The notes: generated from the sequence alone by a model not told the origin. Counted from the stretch's first letter, positions 1 to 9,290 are shown. The stretch: DNA of 64,000 nucleotides from Fictibacillus solisalsi (GCF_900103485.1 NZ_FNHW01000001.1:965418-1029417), one strand, 5' to 3'. Numbers and translations: made by a program.

Positions 1-1
1 G

Positions 2-709
2 GGGGCGCTTATGGCATCCGGACTGTTCAACGTCGGCCGGATCAGTGGAATTGACCGCCCGGCACTGTCACCGACTTTACCAACCATGGATGGCAAAGGG
101 TTTTTGCTCCTGGATGTTGGCGCCAATATGGACGCAAAGCCGGAGCATCTGCTTCAATATGCCATTATGGGCAGCACCTATGCTGAGCAGGTCCGTGGAA
201 TTAAACAGCCAAAAGTCGGGCTGTTAAACGTAGGTACAGAGGATGAAAAAGGAAATGCGTTAAGCAAAGCTGCTTTTTCCCTCCTTAAGGACGCGCCCAT
301 TCATTTTATCGGAAATGTGGAAGCGCGGGATTTGCTAAACGGGGCAGCTGATGTGGTGGTGTGTGATGGCTTTTCGGGAAATGTCGTCCTCAAAACGATC
401 GAAGGTACGGCGTTAATGATGTTTTCCATGCTCAAGCAGGAATTGACGGCCACAACGGTCAGCAAACTGGCGGCGGGTCTCTTAAAGCCGAGGCTTAAAG
501 GCCTGAAGAACAAACTTGATTATTCGGAATATGGCGGTGCGGGATTGTTTGGTCTTGGTGCTCCTGTCGTGAAAGCACACGGATCATCCGATGAGAACGC
601 CATTTTTAATGCAGTTCGGCAAACAAGAACCATGGTGGAGAAGAAGGTCGTTTCCATCATCGCCGAAAAAATGAAAGAAGTAGAAAATGAGAAAAAGGGG
701 GAAGAATAA
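2..709 (+). CDS. plsX: Phosphate acyltransferase PlsX (5' end cut off by window)
   Basis: PlsX makes acyl-phosphate from acyl-ACP, the first step of the PlsX/PlsY/PlsC route to phosphatidic acid; it is a peripheral membrane enzyme. The frame is open from base 2, so the gene begins outside the window; about 236 codons of a protein that is usually ~330 residues are visible, i.e. the C-terminal two thirds. Recognisable family stretches are [48 protein letters not shown] and the C-terminal [18 protein letters not shown]. The stop overlaps the fabD start (TAATG), implying translational coupling in a fap-type lipid operon. The ATG at 11 is internal, not the true start. Identification is secure. Confidence 0.95.
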   Translation, partial: GALMASGLFNVGRISGIDRPALSPTLPTMDGKGFLLLDVGANMDAKPEHLLQYAIMGSTYAEQVRGIKQPKVGLLNVGTEDEKGNALSKAAFSLLKDAPIHFIGNVEARDLLNGAADVVVCDGFSGNVVLKTIEGTALMMFSMLKQELTATTVSKLAAGLLKPRLKGLKNKLDYSEYGGAGLFGLGAPVVKAHGSSDENAIFNAVRQTRTMVEKKVVSIIAEKMKEVENEKKGEE

Positions 710-1647
710 TGGGTAAGATTGCTTTTTTATTCCCTGGCCAAGGATCCCAAAGCGTGGGAATGGCACAGGAACTGGCACAAAATTTCGAGGAAGCCCGAAC
801 TATTTTTGAATCCGCAGACAACAGGCTTGGCTTTTCCCTGTCTTCTGTGATCTTTCAAGGACCGGAAGAGGACTTGAAACGTACGGAAAATACACAGCCT
901 GCATTGCTTACAGCAAGCACGGCTGTGCTTGCAGTATTTAAAAAACACGGCATTCAGGCCGATTACACTGCGGGCCACAGCCTTGGTGAGTATTCTGCAT
1001 TGGTGGCAGCGGGAAGCCTGTCCTTCGAGGATGCGGTGTATGCGGTAAGACAGCGGGGGCTTTTCATGGAAGAAGCCGTACCTGCCGGTGTTGGCGCCAT
1101 GTCTGCTGTACTCGGAATGAAACAGGCCGATTTGGAGGAGATTACGCAAAAAGTGTCTCAAAATGGCCATGCGGTACAAGTGGCGAATTTAAACTGCCCG
1201 GGTCAGATTGTGATTTCGGGAACGGCACAAGGAGTGGCAGATGCCGCAAGTCTTGCCAAAGAAAATGGGGCCAAGGTCATTCCATTGCAGGTAAGCGGTC
1301 CATTCCATTCATCGCTGATGGAACCTGCTGCTCAAAAAATGAAGGAAGTGCTTGATACGGTCGAGATCCGCAATGCGGAAGTTCCTGTCATTGCCAACGT
1401 TTCTGCCAAACCTGTAGAAGAAGCATCGGTCATTAAAGAAAACCTGGTCAAACAAATCTACTCTCCTGTCCGCTGGGAAGAAACAGTGAATGAATTGATG
1501 GCGCTCGGAGTGGATACATTTATTGAAATCGGGCCGGGAAAAGTTCTTTCAGGGCTTGTGAAAAAGGTCAACCGCAGGGCAACAACCATTGCAATCAGTG
1601 ACGAAGCAAGTATGAATGCCGCAATCGAAAAGCTGAAGGGGGAGTAA
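709..1647 (+). CDS. fabD: Malonyl-CoA:ACP transacylase FabD
   Basis: Transfers malonyl groups from CoA to acyl carrier protein, providing the extender unit for type II fatty-acid synthesis in the cytosol. The 312-residue length is typical. The N-terminal FPGQGSQ motif (about residues 8-14) and the nucleophile elbow [10 protein letters not shown] with Ser91 are present, as are [10 protein letters not shown] (histidine of the active site) and the C-terminal [13 protein letters not shown]. The ATG overlaps the plsX stop by one base, with AAAAGGGGGAAG as ribosome binding site, so the start is well fixed. It is followed 4 bp later by fabG, as in other Bacillaceae. Confidence 0.97.
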   Translation: MGKIAFLFPGQGSQSVGMAQELAQNFEEARTIFESADNRLGFSLSSVIFQGPEEDLKRTENTQPALLTASTAVLAVFKKHGIQADYTAGHSLGEYSALVAAGSLSFEDAVYAVRQRGLFMEEAVPAGVGAMSAVLGMKQADLEEITQKVSQNGHAVQVANLNCPGQIVISGTAQGVADAASLAKENGAKVIPLQVSGPFHSSLMEPAAQKMKEVLDTVEIRNAEVPVIANVSAKPVEEASVIKENLVKQIYSPVRWEETVNELMALGVDTFIEIGPGKVLSGLVKKVNRRATTIAISDEASMNAAIEKLKGE

Positions 1648-1651
1648 CTCC

Positions 1652-2392
1652 ATGCTAAACGGAAAAACAGCGCTGGTTACCGGAGCATCAAGAGGAATCG
1701 GAAGAGCCATCGCTCTTGAATTGGCAAAAAACGGAGCAAAAGTCGCTGTCAATTATGCCGGCAATGAAGCGAAGGCAAAAGAAGTCGTGGAAGAAATTAT
1801 CAATATGGGTCAGGAAGCCATTGCTGTTCAGGCGAATGTTGCTGACAGTGAATCCGTAACCGGAATGGTCAAACGGGTAATCGAAGAGTTTGGTTCACTT
1901 GACATTCTTGTCAACAATGCAGGGATCACCAAGGATAACCTGCTGATGCGCATGAAGGAAGAAGAATGGGATTCTGTGCTCGATACGAACTTAAAAGGTG
2001 TATTTTTGTGCACAAAAGCGGTCACCCGCCAGATGATGAAGCAGAGAAAAGGAAGAATCATTAACATTTCATCTATTGTTGGTGTCTCAGGAAATCCTGG
2101 ACAGGCCAACTATGTTGCAGCCAAAGCCGGAGTCATCGGACTTACAAAAACGACGGCAAAGGAACTTGCGAGCCGCAATATTACGGTCAATGCTATTGCA
2201 CCTGGTTTCATTGATACGGAAATGACCGAAGTGCTTGAGGAAAATGTTAAAGGTGAAATGCTGAAATCCATTCCGCTAGCGCGTTTTGGCAGTACAAATG
2301 ACATTGCTTCACTTGTGACGTTTTTAGCAGGCGACAGCAGTTCTTATATTACCGGACAGACCATCAACGTTGACGGCGGAATGGTAATGTAA
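1652..2392 (+). CDS. fabG: 3-oxoacyl-[ACP] reductase FabG
   Basis: NADPH-dependent reduction of 3-ketoacyl-ACP to 3-hydroxyacyl-ACP, the first reductive step of each fatty-acid elongation cycle. A classical short-chain dehydrogenase of 246 residues: cofactor motif TGASRGIG at residues 10-17, NNAG at 88-91, and the catalytic Ser141-Tyr154-Lys158 set in the NISSIVG and YVAAK segments. The C-terminus [17 protein letters not shown] is characteristic of FabG rather than other SDR proteins. The preceding AAGGGGGAG is the ribosome binding site. Part of the plsX-fabD-fabG-acpP cluster. Confidence 0.97.
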   Translation: MLNGKTALVTGASRGIGRAIALELAKNGAKVAVNYAGNEAKAKEVVEEIINMGQEAIAVQANVADSESVTGMVKRVIEEFGSLDILVNNAGITKDNLLMRMKEEEWDSVLDTNLKGVFLCTKAVTRQMMKQRKGRIINISSIVGVSGNPGQANYVAAKAGVIGLTKTTAKELASRNITVNAIAPGFIDTEMTEVLEENVKGEMLKSIPLARFGSTNDIASLVTFLAGDSSSYITGQTINVDGGMVM

Positions 2393-2461
2393 TCGAACCG
2401 TTTATTCTATCTAGTTTTTTTTTCTTAAATGGTATATAGTATTGAAAGGAGGTGAATACAC

Positions 2462-2698
2462 ATGGCAGACGTAATTGAAAGAGTTTCGAAGATTATCGTA
2501 GATCGTCTTGGTGTAGACGCTGCAGAGGTTAAGCCTGAGGCTTCTTTTAAAGAAGATCTTGGTGCGGATTCCTTGGATGTTGTTGAACTAGTAATGGAAC
2601 TAGAGGACGAATTCGATTTGGAAATTTCTGACGAAGATGCTGAAAAAATTACAACGGTTGGAGACGTTGTTAATTACATAAACAGCAACAACAACTAA
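2462..2698 (+). CDS. acpP: Acyl carrier protein
   Basis: Small acidic carrier on whose phosphopantetheine arm fatty-acid chains are built. At 78 residues it has the usual size; the DSLD motif gives Ser37 as the attachment site. A very strong site AAAGGAGGTGAA lies just upstream of the ATG, fitting the very high expression known for ACP. The 69 bp gap from fabG holds a T-run and a TATAGT box (2435-2440) without a convincing -35, so an own promoter is possible but not shown. A hairpin follows at 2710-2739. Confidence 0.97.
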   Translation: MADVIERVSKIIVDRLGVDAAEVKPEASFKEDLGADSLDVVELVMELEDEFDLEISDEDAEKITTVGDVVNYINSNNN

Positions 2699-2709
2699 TC
2701 ATGTTTTTA

Positions 2710-2739
2710 AAAGTCCCGTAACGAATCGTGCGGGACTTT
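2710..2739 (+). terminator. Hairpin after acpP (possible terminator)
   Basis: AAAGTCCCG (2710-2718) pairs with CGGGACTTT (2731-2739) around a 12-base loop. There is no real T-run downstream, so termination may be partial and rnc may be reached by readthrough. Confidence 0.55.
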
Positions 2740-2795
2740 AACCTATTCGCAGAAGAATGAGCAGGTACCCTCTAAGTGTTATGCAGGAGGCAATG

Positions 2796-3581
2796 ATGAA
2801 AGGTTCAAAGAAACAAACGTCAAACAATAAAAAAGGCTCCCGACAACGGTTCAAACACCCGTCGAGAAAATTAATGGACGAAAAAGTACGAAAACAAAAG
2901 GTAGCTCCTTTGCAGGAACGTATTGATCTTTTTTTTGACAATGAAAAACTGCTGGTACAGGCATTTACACATTCATCATATGTGAATGAGCATCGGGGAC
3001 GTCCGTATGAAGACAACGAACGGCTTGAGTTTCTGGGGGACGCTGTGCTGGAATTAACCATTTCTCAGTTTCTTTACTCCAAATTTTCGACCATGAGTGA
3101 AGGTGAACTGACAAAACTGAGAGCAGCAATCGTTTGCGAGCCTTCTCTTGTTATTTTGGCTAATGAGCTTCATTTTGGGGATTATGTGCTGCTTGGCAAG
3201 GGTGAGGAAAATACCGGCGGGCGTACAAGGCCTGCACTGCTCGCTGATGTCTTTGAAGCCTTTATTGGTGCACTGTATCTGGATAAAGGACTTGAAGCCG
3301 TCAAAGCATTTTTGGAAATTCACGTATTTCCCCGAATCAATGAAGGTGCTTTTTCTCATGTGATGGATTTTAAGAGCCAGCTTCAGGAGTATGTACAGCG
3401 GGAAGGCCTGGGTACGATCGATTATAAGATCATTCAGGAAAAAGGGCCGGCGCATAACCGTGAATTTGTTTCAGAGGTCAAGCTGAACGAAGATCCTTTT
3501 GGTGTTGGCTACGGGCGTTCAAAAAAGGAAGCGGAGCAGCATGCTGCACAGGAAGCGCTGGAGAAAATAATGAAACATTAA
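2796..3581 (+). CDS. rnc: Ribonuclease III
   Basis: Double-strand-specific endoribonuclease that processes rRNA precursors, scRNA and structured mRNAs. The signature [13 protein letters not shown] carries the metal-binding catalytic residues; a second acidic segment [16 protein letters not shown] follows, and a C-terminal double-stranded RNA binding domain ends with [20 protein letters not shown]. The reading frame is open from an ATG at 2757, but AGGAGG at 2785-2790 sits too close to the ATG at 2793 and 5 nt before the ATG at 2796, so 2796 is chosen (261 residues). The N-terminus is a basic, probably disordered tail. It precedes smc and ftsY as in B. subtilis, except that a reverse-strand gene intervenes. 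Confidence 0.95.
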   Translation: MKGSKKQTSNNKKGSRQRFKHPSRKLMDEKVRKQKVAPLQERIDLFFDNEKLLVQAFTHSSYVNEHRGRPYEDNERLEFLGDAVLELTISQFLYSKFSTMSEGELTKLRAAIVCEPSLVILANELHFGDYVLLGKGEENTGGRTRPALLADVFEAFIGALYLDKGLEAVKAFLEIHVFPRINEGAFSHVMDFKSQLQEYVQREGLGTIDYKIIQEKGPAHNREFVSEVKLNEDPFGVGYGRSKKEAEQHAAQEALEKIMKH

Positions 3582-3609
3582 AAAAACACCCTGCATGAGG
3601 GTGTTTTTT
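3581..3609. terminator. Bidirectional terminator between rnc and the DUF1128-type gene
   Basis: AAAAAACACCCT and AGGGTGTTTTTT form a stem with A-run on one side and T-run on the other, so it can work in both directions. It separates the converging rnc (+) and the reverse-strand gene at 3624-3851. Confidence 0.85.
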
Positions 3610-3623
3610 CCATTATGTAGTCA

Positions 3624-3851
3624 TTATTTTTTTTTCAGGGATCCAAGCTCGGACACGATGCTTTCCATATCACGAACACTGAAACCGGGCATTTTCATGA
3701 CCATTTCATAAAGGTCTTTAATGTCTTCATATTGGTCAACGGTGTAATCGTCACCCTGTATCAAACCTGAATTTACGAGCTGCAGCTTTCTTTTTACGGC
3801 TTCAATCATGAACTCTATATTTTCCTGGCTGGCAGTGGTTAAATTCATCAT
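3624..3851 (-). CDS. DUF1128 / UPF0435 family small protein (YfkK-like)
   Basis: A 75-residue protein of unknown function. The pattern ENIEFMIEAVKRKLQLVNSG, then EDIKDLYEMVMK and a C-terminal MESIVSELGSLKK, resembles the short cytosolic UPF0435/DUF1128 family known from Firmicutes (B. subtilis YfkK). No membrane segment or signal peptide is seen. The minus-strand start ATGATGAAT is preceded by AAAGGGTG as ribosome binding site. It is the only convincing minus-strand gene in the window and sits between rnc and smc, which are adjacent in B. subtilis. A terminator is shared with rnc, and an extended -10 promoter lies upstream. Family assignment is by recognition, without a search. Confidence 0.7.
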   Translation of the reverse strand: MMNLTTASQENIEFMIEAVKRKLQLVNSGLIQGDDYTVDQYEDIKDLYEMVMKMPGFSVRDMESIVSELGSLKKK

Positions 3852-3879
3852 AGCACCCTTTCTTTCCTCTTTCTTGTTA

Positions 3880-3888
3880 ATTGTAGCA
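3880..3888 (-). promoter_or_regulatory. Extended -10 promoter for the DUF1128-type gene
   Basis: On the minus strand TGCTACAAT is an extended -10 (TGn plus TACAAT), about 30 bp upstream of the gene start; no good -35 is seen, as is common for extended -10 promoters. Confidence 0.4.
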
Positions 3889-3957
3889 TAAAAGAATCTA
3901 TTTGTATGTTGATCTATGGTAAAATAAATTAGTTAAGAATACATAAGGGGGATTAAG

Positions 3958-6900
3958 ATGTTCCTCAAACGATTAGATGTTGTAGGTTTTAAGTCTTTTG
4001 CGGATCGAATCAATATTGAATTTGTGCCGGGAGTAACGGCGGTGGTTGGTCCGAACGGCAGCGGGAAAAGCAATATTTCAGATGCTGTCCGCTGGGTGCT
4101 CGGGGAGCAGTCGGCCAAATCGCTCCGCGGATCGAAAATGGAAGATATCATCTTTGCGGGAAGCGACAACCGAAAGCCGCTCAATGTGGCTGAGGTGACT
4201 CTCACGCTGGACAATGAGGATCAGCACCTCCCGCTTGAATATAATGAAATCAGTGTAACCCGAAGAGTTTACCGTTCCGGTGACAGTGAATACCTGCTGA
4301 ATAAACAGCAATGCCGGCTAAAGGACATTGTGGATTTGTTTATGGATTCGGGACTTGGCCGTGAAGCATATTCCATTATCGGCCAGGGGAAAATTGAAGA
4401 AATTTTAAGCAGCAAAGCCGAGGACCGCCGGAAGATATTTGAAGAAGCGGCCGGTGTTTTGAAATATAAAACGCGTAAGCAAAAGGCAGAAGCTAAATTG
4501 CAGGAAACGCAAGAGAACCTGAATCGCGTGGAAGACATTCTTTATGAATTAGAAGGACAGGTTGAGCCGCTCGAGATTCAGGCATCCATTGCCAAGGATT
4601 TTCTGGAGAAGAAAGAGGAACTTGAGCAAATTGAAGTCGCATTGACGGTCTATGAGATTGAAGAACTTCACGGGAAATGGGAAAAGCAGTCGAAACTTGT
4701 GGAGGAGCTGAAAACAAAGGATTCTGCGCTTGCCGCCAAGGTGAAAAATGAAGAGGCATCGCTTGAACGCATGCGTTCGGATATCCAGGCGCTGGACGAA
4801 TCGATCGACGAGCTGCAGCAGTCTTTGCTGGTTGCGAGTGAGGAACTGGAAAAGCTCGAAGGAAAACGTGAAGTTTTAAAGGAAAGAAAGAAAAACTACC
4901 ATCAGAATAAAGAATCCCTGAAACAGCAGATTCAGAACTTCAAGAAAAAGAAGGAGGAGCTTGAGCATGCTTCAGCTGAAGGAGAACGATTATTCGGTGA
5001 GCAAAAGAAAGAGCTCCGAACACTTAGGAATAAGCTGAAAGAAGAAGAAAGCCGGCTGTCTGTTATGGAGCTGGATCTTGAAGCTGAGATCGAACGGTTG
5101 AAAAGTGAATATTTTGAGGCTCTGAACAACTCAGCATCGATCAAAAATGAGATGCGGTATTTAACAGACCAAAAGAGCCAGCAGCAGTTTAAATCCACGC
5201 GTCTGGACAAAGAGCATGAGGGTTATATAGAACAGCGGGAAAACGTCCACACGGACAAGCTTTCCCTGCTCAAACAGGTCAAAGCGGCCGAGGCGAAAAT
5301 ATCAGGCCACCTGGAGCAGTATGCCAAACTCAAAAAACAACTCGAACAAAAAGAAAAAGAAAATGAGGAAAAACAGAATAAACTGTATCAAGCGTATCAG
5401 TTTATTCAGCAGTTCAAATCGAAAAAAGAATGGCTCGAATCCATGCAAGACGAATACCAGGGCTTTATGCAGGGCGTAAAAGAGGTGCTAAAGGCTAAAA
5501 GCACCCTTGCCGGCATTGAAGGAGCGGTTGCTGAATTGATCAGTGTTCCAGCCGAAGTGGAAACCGCTATTGAAACGGCGCTCGGCGGGACCATGCAGCA
5601 CATCGTCACCCAAAGTGAAAAGGATGCTGTAGCCGCTATTTCATTTCTGAAGAAAAAAAAGTATGGGCGTGCAACCTTCCTGCCAATGTCCGTAATCAAA
5701 GGAAGGTATATTCAGCCTTCGGATCTAAGTCTTGCTGCGTCCCACCCGACTTTTGTTGGTGTGGCGAGCCAATTGGTGGCTGCCGATTCCAGCTATGAGA
5801 AGATTATCGCCAACCTTTTGGGGAATATTTTGATTGCCAAAACGATTGAAGGTGCCAATGAAATCGCCAAACTCATAAGGTACAAGTACCGTATTGTCAC
5901 GCTCGAAGGAGATGTTGTAAGTGCCGGCGGCTCGATGACAGGAGGAAGTGTCAGACAAAAGAACTCCTCACTTCTCGGACGGCAGCGTGAACTGGACCAG
6001 GTGACTGAAAAGCTGGAAAAGATGGAAAACCAGACAGTTTTTGCCGAGGCCCAGGTGAAAGAATCCAAAGCGGCAATCCTCCAATTGCGTGAACAGCTGG
6101 ATGCGTTCAGGCAGGAGGGGGAAAACAGCCGCTTGGAAGAACAATCGCTCAAAAGCAAACTGCGGGAAATTGAGATTGAAGAGAAAAATCTGAATGACAG
6201 GCTATCTCTTTATGACCGCGAAAAAAATAGCTATCATACGGAACAGAATTCCATTGCTGAACGAATTACAGAGCTTGAAGCCTCCCTTGAAGATAACAAG
6301 AAAGAGGCTGAACTGCTCGAGCAGAAAATCGAGGAGCTTACGATCCGCAAAAAAGATCAGCAAACATCCAAGGAAGAGATACAGCAGTCTGCCACCGCAT
6401 TAAAAATCAAAATTGCGGAAAAGGAGCAGCAGACCGCCAATCAGCAGGAAAAGCTGGACAGACTACGGTCGGAATTAAAGGCTGTAACGGACCAACTGGA
6501 AGAAACTGATCAGGACTTCTGGATGCTTGAGGAAGAGATGAACAGCAATTCATCTGGAGAAGAAGTACTGGACGGGCATATTGCTTCCAAAAGGCAGGAT
6601 AAAAATGCGGTGCTCCATCTAATCTCACAGCGCAGGCAGGAGAGGCTTGAACTTTACCAGAAGTCGGAGGACCGTGACAGGGAGCTTAAAGAATCGAAGC
6701 GTATTCTTAAACAGCTCAATGATGCACTCCGCATTGAAGAAGTAAGCATTAACCGGCTGGATGTTGAACTCGATAACCGCCTCACCCATTTACGAGAAGA
6801 ATATGAACTTTCATTTGAAGGCGCCAAGGAAAAGTTTGCACTTTCCATAGCAGCAGACGAGGCGAGGAAAAAAGTAAAATTGATCAAATTGGCCATTGAG

Positions 6901-7524
6901 GAACTGGGTCTGGTCAACCTTGGAGCGATTGAAGAATATGAACGTGTGTCCCAGCGGTTTAATTTCCTTACAGAACAAAAACAGGATTTGGTAGAAGCAA
7001 AGGAAACCCTTCATGGGGTCATTGATGAAATGGACATCGAAATGAAAAAAAGGTTTGAAGAAACGTTTACCGGCATACGCTCTCACTTTGGGCAGATTTT
7101 CAAGGAGCTGTTCGGGGGAGGCAGAGCCGATCTTTCTCTAACCCACCCGGAAAATCTTCTGACAACAGGTGTGGATATTCTAGCCCAGCCTCCCGGAAAA
7201 AAACTGCAGCATCTTGCGTTGTTGTCAGGAGGAGAGCGGGCGCTGACAGCGATTGCCCTTTTGTTTGCCATCCTGAAAGTGCGTCCCGTCCCTTTTTGCA
7301 TTCTTGACGAAGTCGAGGCTGCACTTGACGATGCCAACGTTGGACGGTATGCCAGCTATTTAAGAACATTCAGCAAAGGAACGCAATTCATCGTGGTAAC
7401 CCACAGAAAGGGTACGATGGAAGAAGCGGATGTTCTGTACGGTGTGACCATGCAGGAATCCGGTGTATCCAAGCTGGTTTCAGTGAAACTTGAGGAATCA
7501 AAGGAACTTGTCGGTGCAAACTGA
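3958..7524 (+). CDS. smc: Chromosome condensation/segregation protein SMC
   Basis: SMC ATPase, which with ScpA/ScpB extrudes DNA loops and aligns replicated chromosome arms. The 1188 residues match the family's usual ~1186. N-terminal Walker A GPNGSGKSN is at 31-39; long coiled coils with very high Glu/Lys/Gln content run from ~170 to ~500 and ~680 to ~1000; between them is a hinge with the glycine-rich GDVVSAGGSMTGGS. The C-terminal head has the ABC signature LSGGERALTAIALL and the Walker B stretch CILDEVEAALDD. AAGGGGGATTAAG precedes the ATG. It is followed 30 bp later by ftsY. Confidence 0.98.
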   Translation: MFLKRLDVVGFKSFADRINIEFVPGVTAVVGPNGSGKSNISDAVRWVLGEQSAKSLRGSKMEDIIFAGSDNRKPLNVAEVTLTLDNEDQHLPLEYNEISVTRRVYRSGDSEYLLNKQQCRLKDIVDLFMDSGLGREAYSIIGQGKIEEILSSKAEDRRKIFEEAAGVLKYKTRKQKAEAKLQETQENLNRVEDILYELEGQVEPLEIQASIAKDFLEKKEELEQIEVALTVYEIEELHGKWEKQSKLVEELKTKDSALAAKVKNEEASLERMRSDIQALDESIDELQQSLLVASEELEKLEGKREVLKERKKNYHQNKESLKQQIQNFKKKKEELEHASAEGERLFGEQKKELRTLRNKLKEEESRLSVMELDLEAEIERLKSEYFEALNNSASIKNEMRYLTDQKSQQQFKSTRLDKEHEGYIEQRENVHTDKLSLLKQVKAAEAKISGHLEQYAKLKKQLEQKEKENEEKQNKLYQAYQFIQQFKSKKEWLESMQDEYQGFMQGVKEVLKAKSTLAGIEGAVAELISVPAEVETAIETALGGTMQHIVTQSEKDAVAAISFLKKKKYGRATFLPMSVIKGRYIQPSDLSLAASHPTFVGVASQLVAADSSYEKIIANLLGNILIAKTIEGANEIAKLIRYKYRIVTLEGDVVSAGGSMTGGSVRQKNSSLLGRQRELDQVTEKLEKMENQTVFAEAQVKESKAAILQLREQLDAFRQEGENSRLEEQSLKSKLREIEIEEKNLNDRLSLYDREKNSYHTEQNSIAERITELEASLEDNKKEAELLEQKIEELTIRKKDQQTSKEEIQQSATALKIKIAEKEQQTANQQEKLDRLRSELKAVTDQLEETDQDFWMLEEEMNSNSSGEEVLDGHIASKRQDKNAVLHLISQRRQERLELYQKSEDRDRELKESKRILKQLNDALRIEEVSINRLDVELDNRLTHLREEYELSFEGAKEKFALSIAADEARKKVKLIKLAIEELGLVNLGAIEEYERVSQRFNFLTEQKQDLVEAKETLHGVIDEMDIEMKKRFEETFTGIRSHFGQIFKELFGGGRADLSLTHPENLLTTGVDILAQPPGKKLQHLALLSGGERALTAIALLFAILKVRPVPFCILDEVEAALDDANVGRYASYLRTFSKGTQFIVVTHRKGTMEEADVLYGVTMQESGVSKLVSVKLEESKELVGAN

Positions 7525-7554
7525 CCAATAGAGAACCAACCATAGGAGGAAAGC

Positions 7555-8544
7555 ATGAGCTTCTTAAAACGACTAAAAGAAAAATTCACCACACAATCCG
7601 ATTCGGTATCTGAAAAATTCAAAAGCGGACTGGAAAAAACAAGAACTTCTTTTTCAACCCGGGTCAATGACCTGGTAAAACGCTACAGAAAAGTAGATGA
7701 GGAATTTTTTGAGGAGCTGGAGGAAATCTTGATTTCTGCCGATGTTGGTGTTCATACCGTTATGGAACTCATAGATCAGCTCAAAGATCTTTCCAGGACA
7801 AGAAACATCCAAAATACGGAGGATTTAAAATCGGCGATTTCCGAAACACTCGCCGGTATGCTCCATAAAGGTGATCAGGATGGTAAATTGAATCTGCAAA
7901 CTGAAGGGATGTCTGTCATCCTGTTTGTCGGTGTTAATGGTGTGGGGAAAACGACTACCATCGGCAAGCTCGCCCACCAGTTGAAGCAGGAAGGGAAATC
8001 GGTTCTGCTTGCAGCGGGGGATACATTTAGGGCGGGAGCGATCGAACAGCTAGAGGTCTGGGGGCAGCGTGCTGGTGTAGATGTAATCAAGCACCAGGAA
8101 GGTTCTGATCCGGCCGCGGTGATCTATGACAGCTTAAAGGCAGCAAAATCGAGAAATGCCGATGTACTTCTCTGTGATACGGCGGGAAGGCTGCAAAACA
8201 AAGTAAACCTCATGAACGAACTTGAAAAAGTAAAACGAGTCATCGAGCGTGAAGTGCCGGGAGCACCACATGAAGTCTTGCTTGTTGTGGATGCCACCAC
8301 TGGCCAAAATGCCATGAGCCAGGCGAAAACGTTCAGCCAGTCGACCAATGTAACAGGACTCGTCCTAACCAAGCTGGACGGAACGGCGAAGGGCGGAATT
8401 GTTCTTGGCATCCGGAACGAACTGGATATTCCCGTGAAATTTGTCGGCCTGGGAGAAAAAATTGATGACCTGCAGGCCTTTGATCCTGACCAATTTGTTT
8501 ACGGATTATTTTCCGGCCTGGAGGATGAAGAAAAAGCGGAGTAA
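7555..8544 (+). CDS. ftsY: Signal recognition particle receptor FtsY
   Basis: GTPase receptor that docks the SRP-ribosome complex to the membrane translocon. It has 329 residues and the NG-domain architecture: an N-terminal helical bundle, then G1 GVNGVGKTTT beginning at Gly126, DTAGR, and TKLDGTAKGG near the C-terminus. The acidic A-domain of enterobacterial FtsY is missing, as usual in Bacillus. AGGAGG precedes the ATG. Its stop codon falls inside the hairpin of its own terminator. Functionally paired with ffh located 0.75 kb downstream. Confidence 0.97.
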   Translation: MSFLKRLKEKFTTQSDSVSEKFKSGLEKTRTSFSTRVNDLVKRYRKVDEEFFEELEEILISADVGVHTVMELIDQLKDLSRTRNIQNTEDLKSAISETLAGMLHKGDQDGKLNLQTEGMSVILFVGVNGVGKTTTIGKLAHQLKQEGKSVLLAAGDTFRAGAIEQLEVWGQRAGVDVIKHQEGSDPAAVIYDSLKAAKSRNADVLLCDTAGRLQNKVNLMNELEKVKRVIEREVPGAPHEVLLVVDATTGQNAMSQAKTFSQSTNVTGLVLTKLDGTAKGGIVLGIRNELDIPVKFVGLGEKIDDLQAFDPDQFVYGLFSGLEDEEKAE

Positions 8545-8557
8545 TTCCGCTTTTTTT
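8531..8557 (+). terminator. Intrinsic terminator of smc-ftsY
   Basis: AAAAAGCGGA-GTAA-TTCCGCTTTTTTT is a compact stem with a 7-base T-run. The ftsY stop codon (8542-8544) lies in its loop, so ribosomes terminating there cover the hairpin. Confidence 0.9.
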
Positions 8558-8604
8558 ATTGTGACTGCACAAAATGAACCTAAATAAACCAATTTGTTAA
8601 GAGG

Positions 8605-8866
8605 CAACTTCGGCTTTTCGCAGTGATCCAGCTCCGGTGGCTAAAAGCTCTGTCGTTTCACTCTCTCACTACAACACAAAGAGCGTGTTGTTGTTCAGAG
8701 TTCCAACGTCTTTCGCTTTTGAACGGGCACCTCAGCTTTTCTTTGTGATCCAGCTTCGGCGCCCAGGGACTCGATCATTTCGGTCTTTGTCAGAAAACAA
8801 AAAGCGTTTTATGCCAAGGCCCTCCAATGCTTTTCGTCCCTGAACGGGCACCTCAGCTTTTCTTTG
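8605..8866. repeat. Two tandem ~121 bp structured repeats with compensatory changes, plus an upstream fragment
   Basis: Unit A is 8623-8744 and unit B 8745-8865. Both start with GTGATCCAGCT and end with GAACGGGCACCTCAGCTTTTC; bases 8605-8622 look like the end of a third, partial unit (ACTTCGGCTTTTC). The interiors differ but keep the same nested fold. Unit A stems: AAAAGC/GCTTTT (8643/8715), CGTT/AACG (8654/8705), ACTCT/AGAGT (8660/8697), CAACAC/GTGTTG (8672/8685). Unit B stems at the matching places: AGGGAC/GTCCCT (8765/8836), CATT/AATG (8776/8826), GGTCTT/AAGGCC (8782/8816), AAAAC/GTTTT (8794/8806). The terminal loops are AAAGAGC and AAAAAGC. No convincing gene lies in this 408 bp gap (8545-8952); a 68-codon open frame over the repeat has no ribosome binding site and is set aside. 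The repeat resembles multicopy intergenic palindromes of Bacillaceae, but that was not tested. Confidence 0.8.
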
Positions 8867-8882
8867 CTATCAAGAAAAAAAC

Positions 8883-8911
8883 TTGACATTGGGCATCGAT
8901 CAGTGTACTAT
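8883..8911 (+). promoter_or_regulatory. Sigma-A promoter for ylxM-ffh
   Basis: TTGACA (8883-8888), 17 bp spacer, TACTAT (8906-8911); an overlapping TATAAT at 8909-8914 would give a 20 bp spacer. It lies just after the second repeat unit and ~40 bp before ylxM. Confidence 0.75.
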
Positions 8912-8952
8912 AATTTAACGTAAAGGCTTTTCACTTAACAAGGGGTGTTGAA

Positions 8953-9276
8953 ATGCTGGATAAGACAACGAGAATTAATTATTTGTTTGACTTTTATCAG
9001 TCATTGCTGACCCCAAAGCAAAAGAATTACATGGCTCTTTATTATCTGGATGACTTTTCTCTTGGAGAAATCGCTGAACAATATAATGTAAGCCGCCAGG
9101 CCGTTTATGATAATATTAAACGGACAGAGGCGATGCTTGAAGAGTACGAGGAAAAGCTCGGTTTATTTGCGAAATTTCAGGAACGCGATCAGTTACTTTC
9201 CAGATTAAAAGAACTGCTCGGAAATTCGTCTGATAAAGTTCTTGAGATCATTGATCGCCTTGAAAACATGGAATAG
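8953..9276 (+). CDS. ylxM: SRP-associated helix-turn-helix protein YlxM
   Basis: Small (107-residue) UPF0122 protein encoded next to ffh in Firmicutes; related proteins in streptococci modulate SRP GTPase activity. The N-terminal half resembles sigma-factor region 4: [16 protein letters not shown] followed by the helix-turn-helix [22 protein letters not shown] (about residues 36-57). The C-terminal part is a charged helix. The start ATG follows AAGGGGTGTTGAA. The 14 bp gap to ffh implies co-transcription from the promoter at 8883. Confidence 0.93.
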   Translation: MLDKTTRINYLFDFYQSLLTPKQKNYMALYYLDDFSLGEIAEQYNVSRQAVYDNIKRTEAMLEEYEEKLGLFAKFQERDQLLSRLKELLGNSSDKVLEIIDRLENME

Positions 9277-9290
9277 GAGGCGACAATACT

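Noticed and set aside
8637-8843. 68-codon open frame across the tandem repeat
   Set aside because: No ribosome binding site, composition unlike a protein, and the region is explained by the structured repeat.
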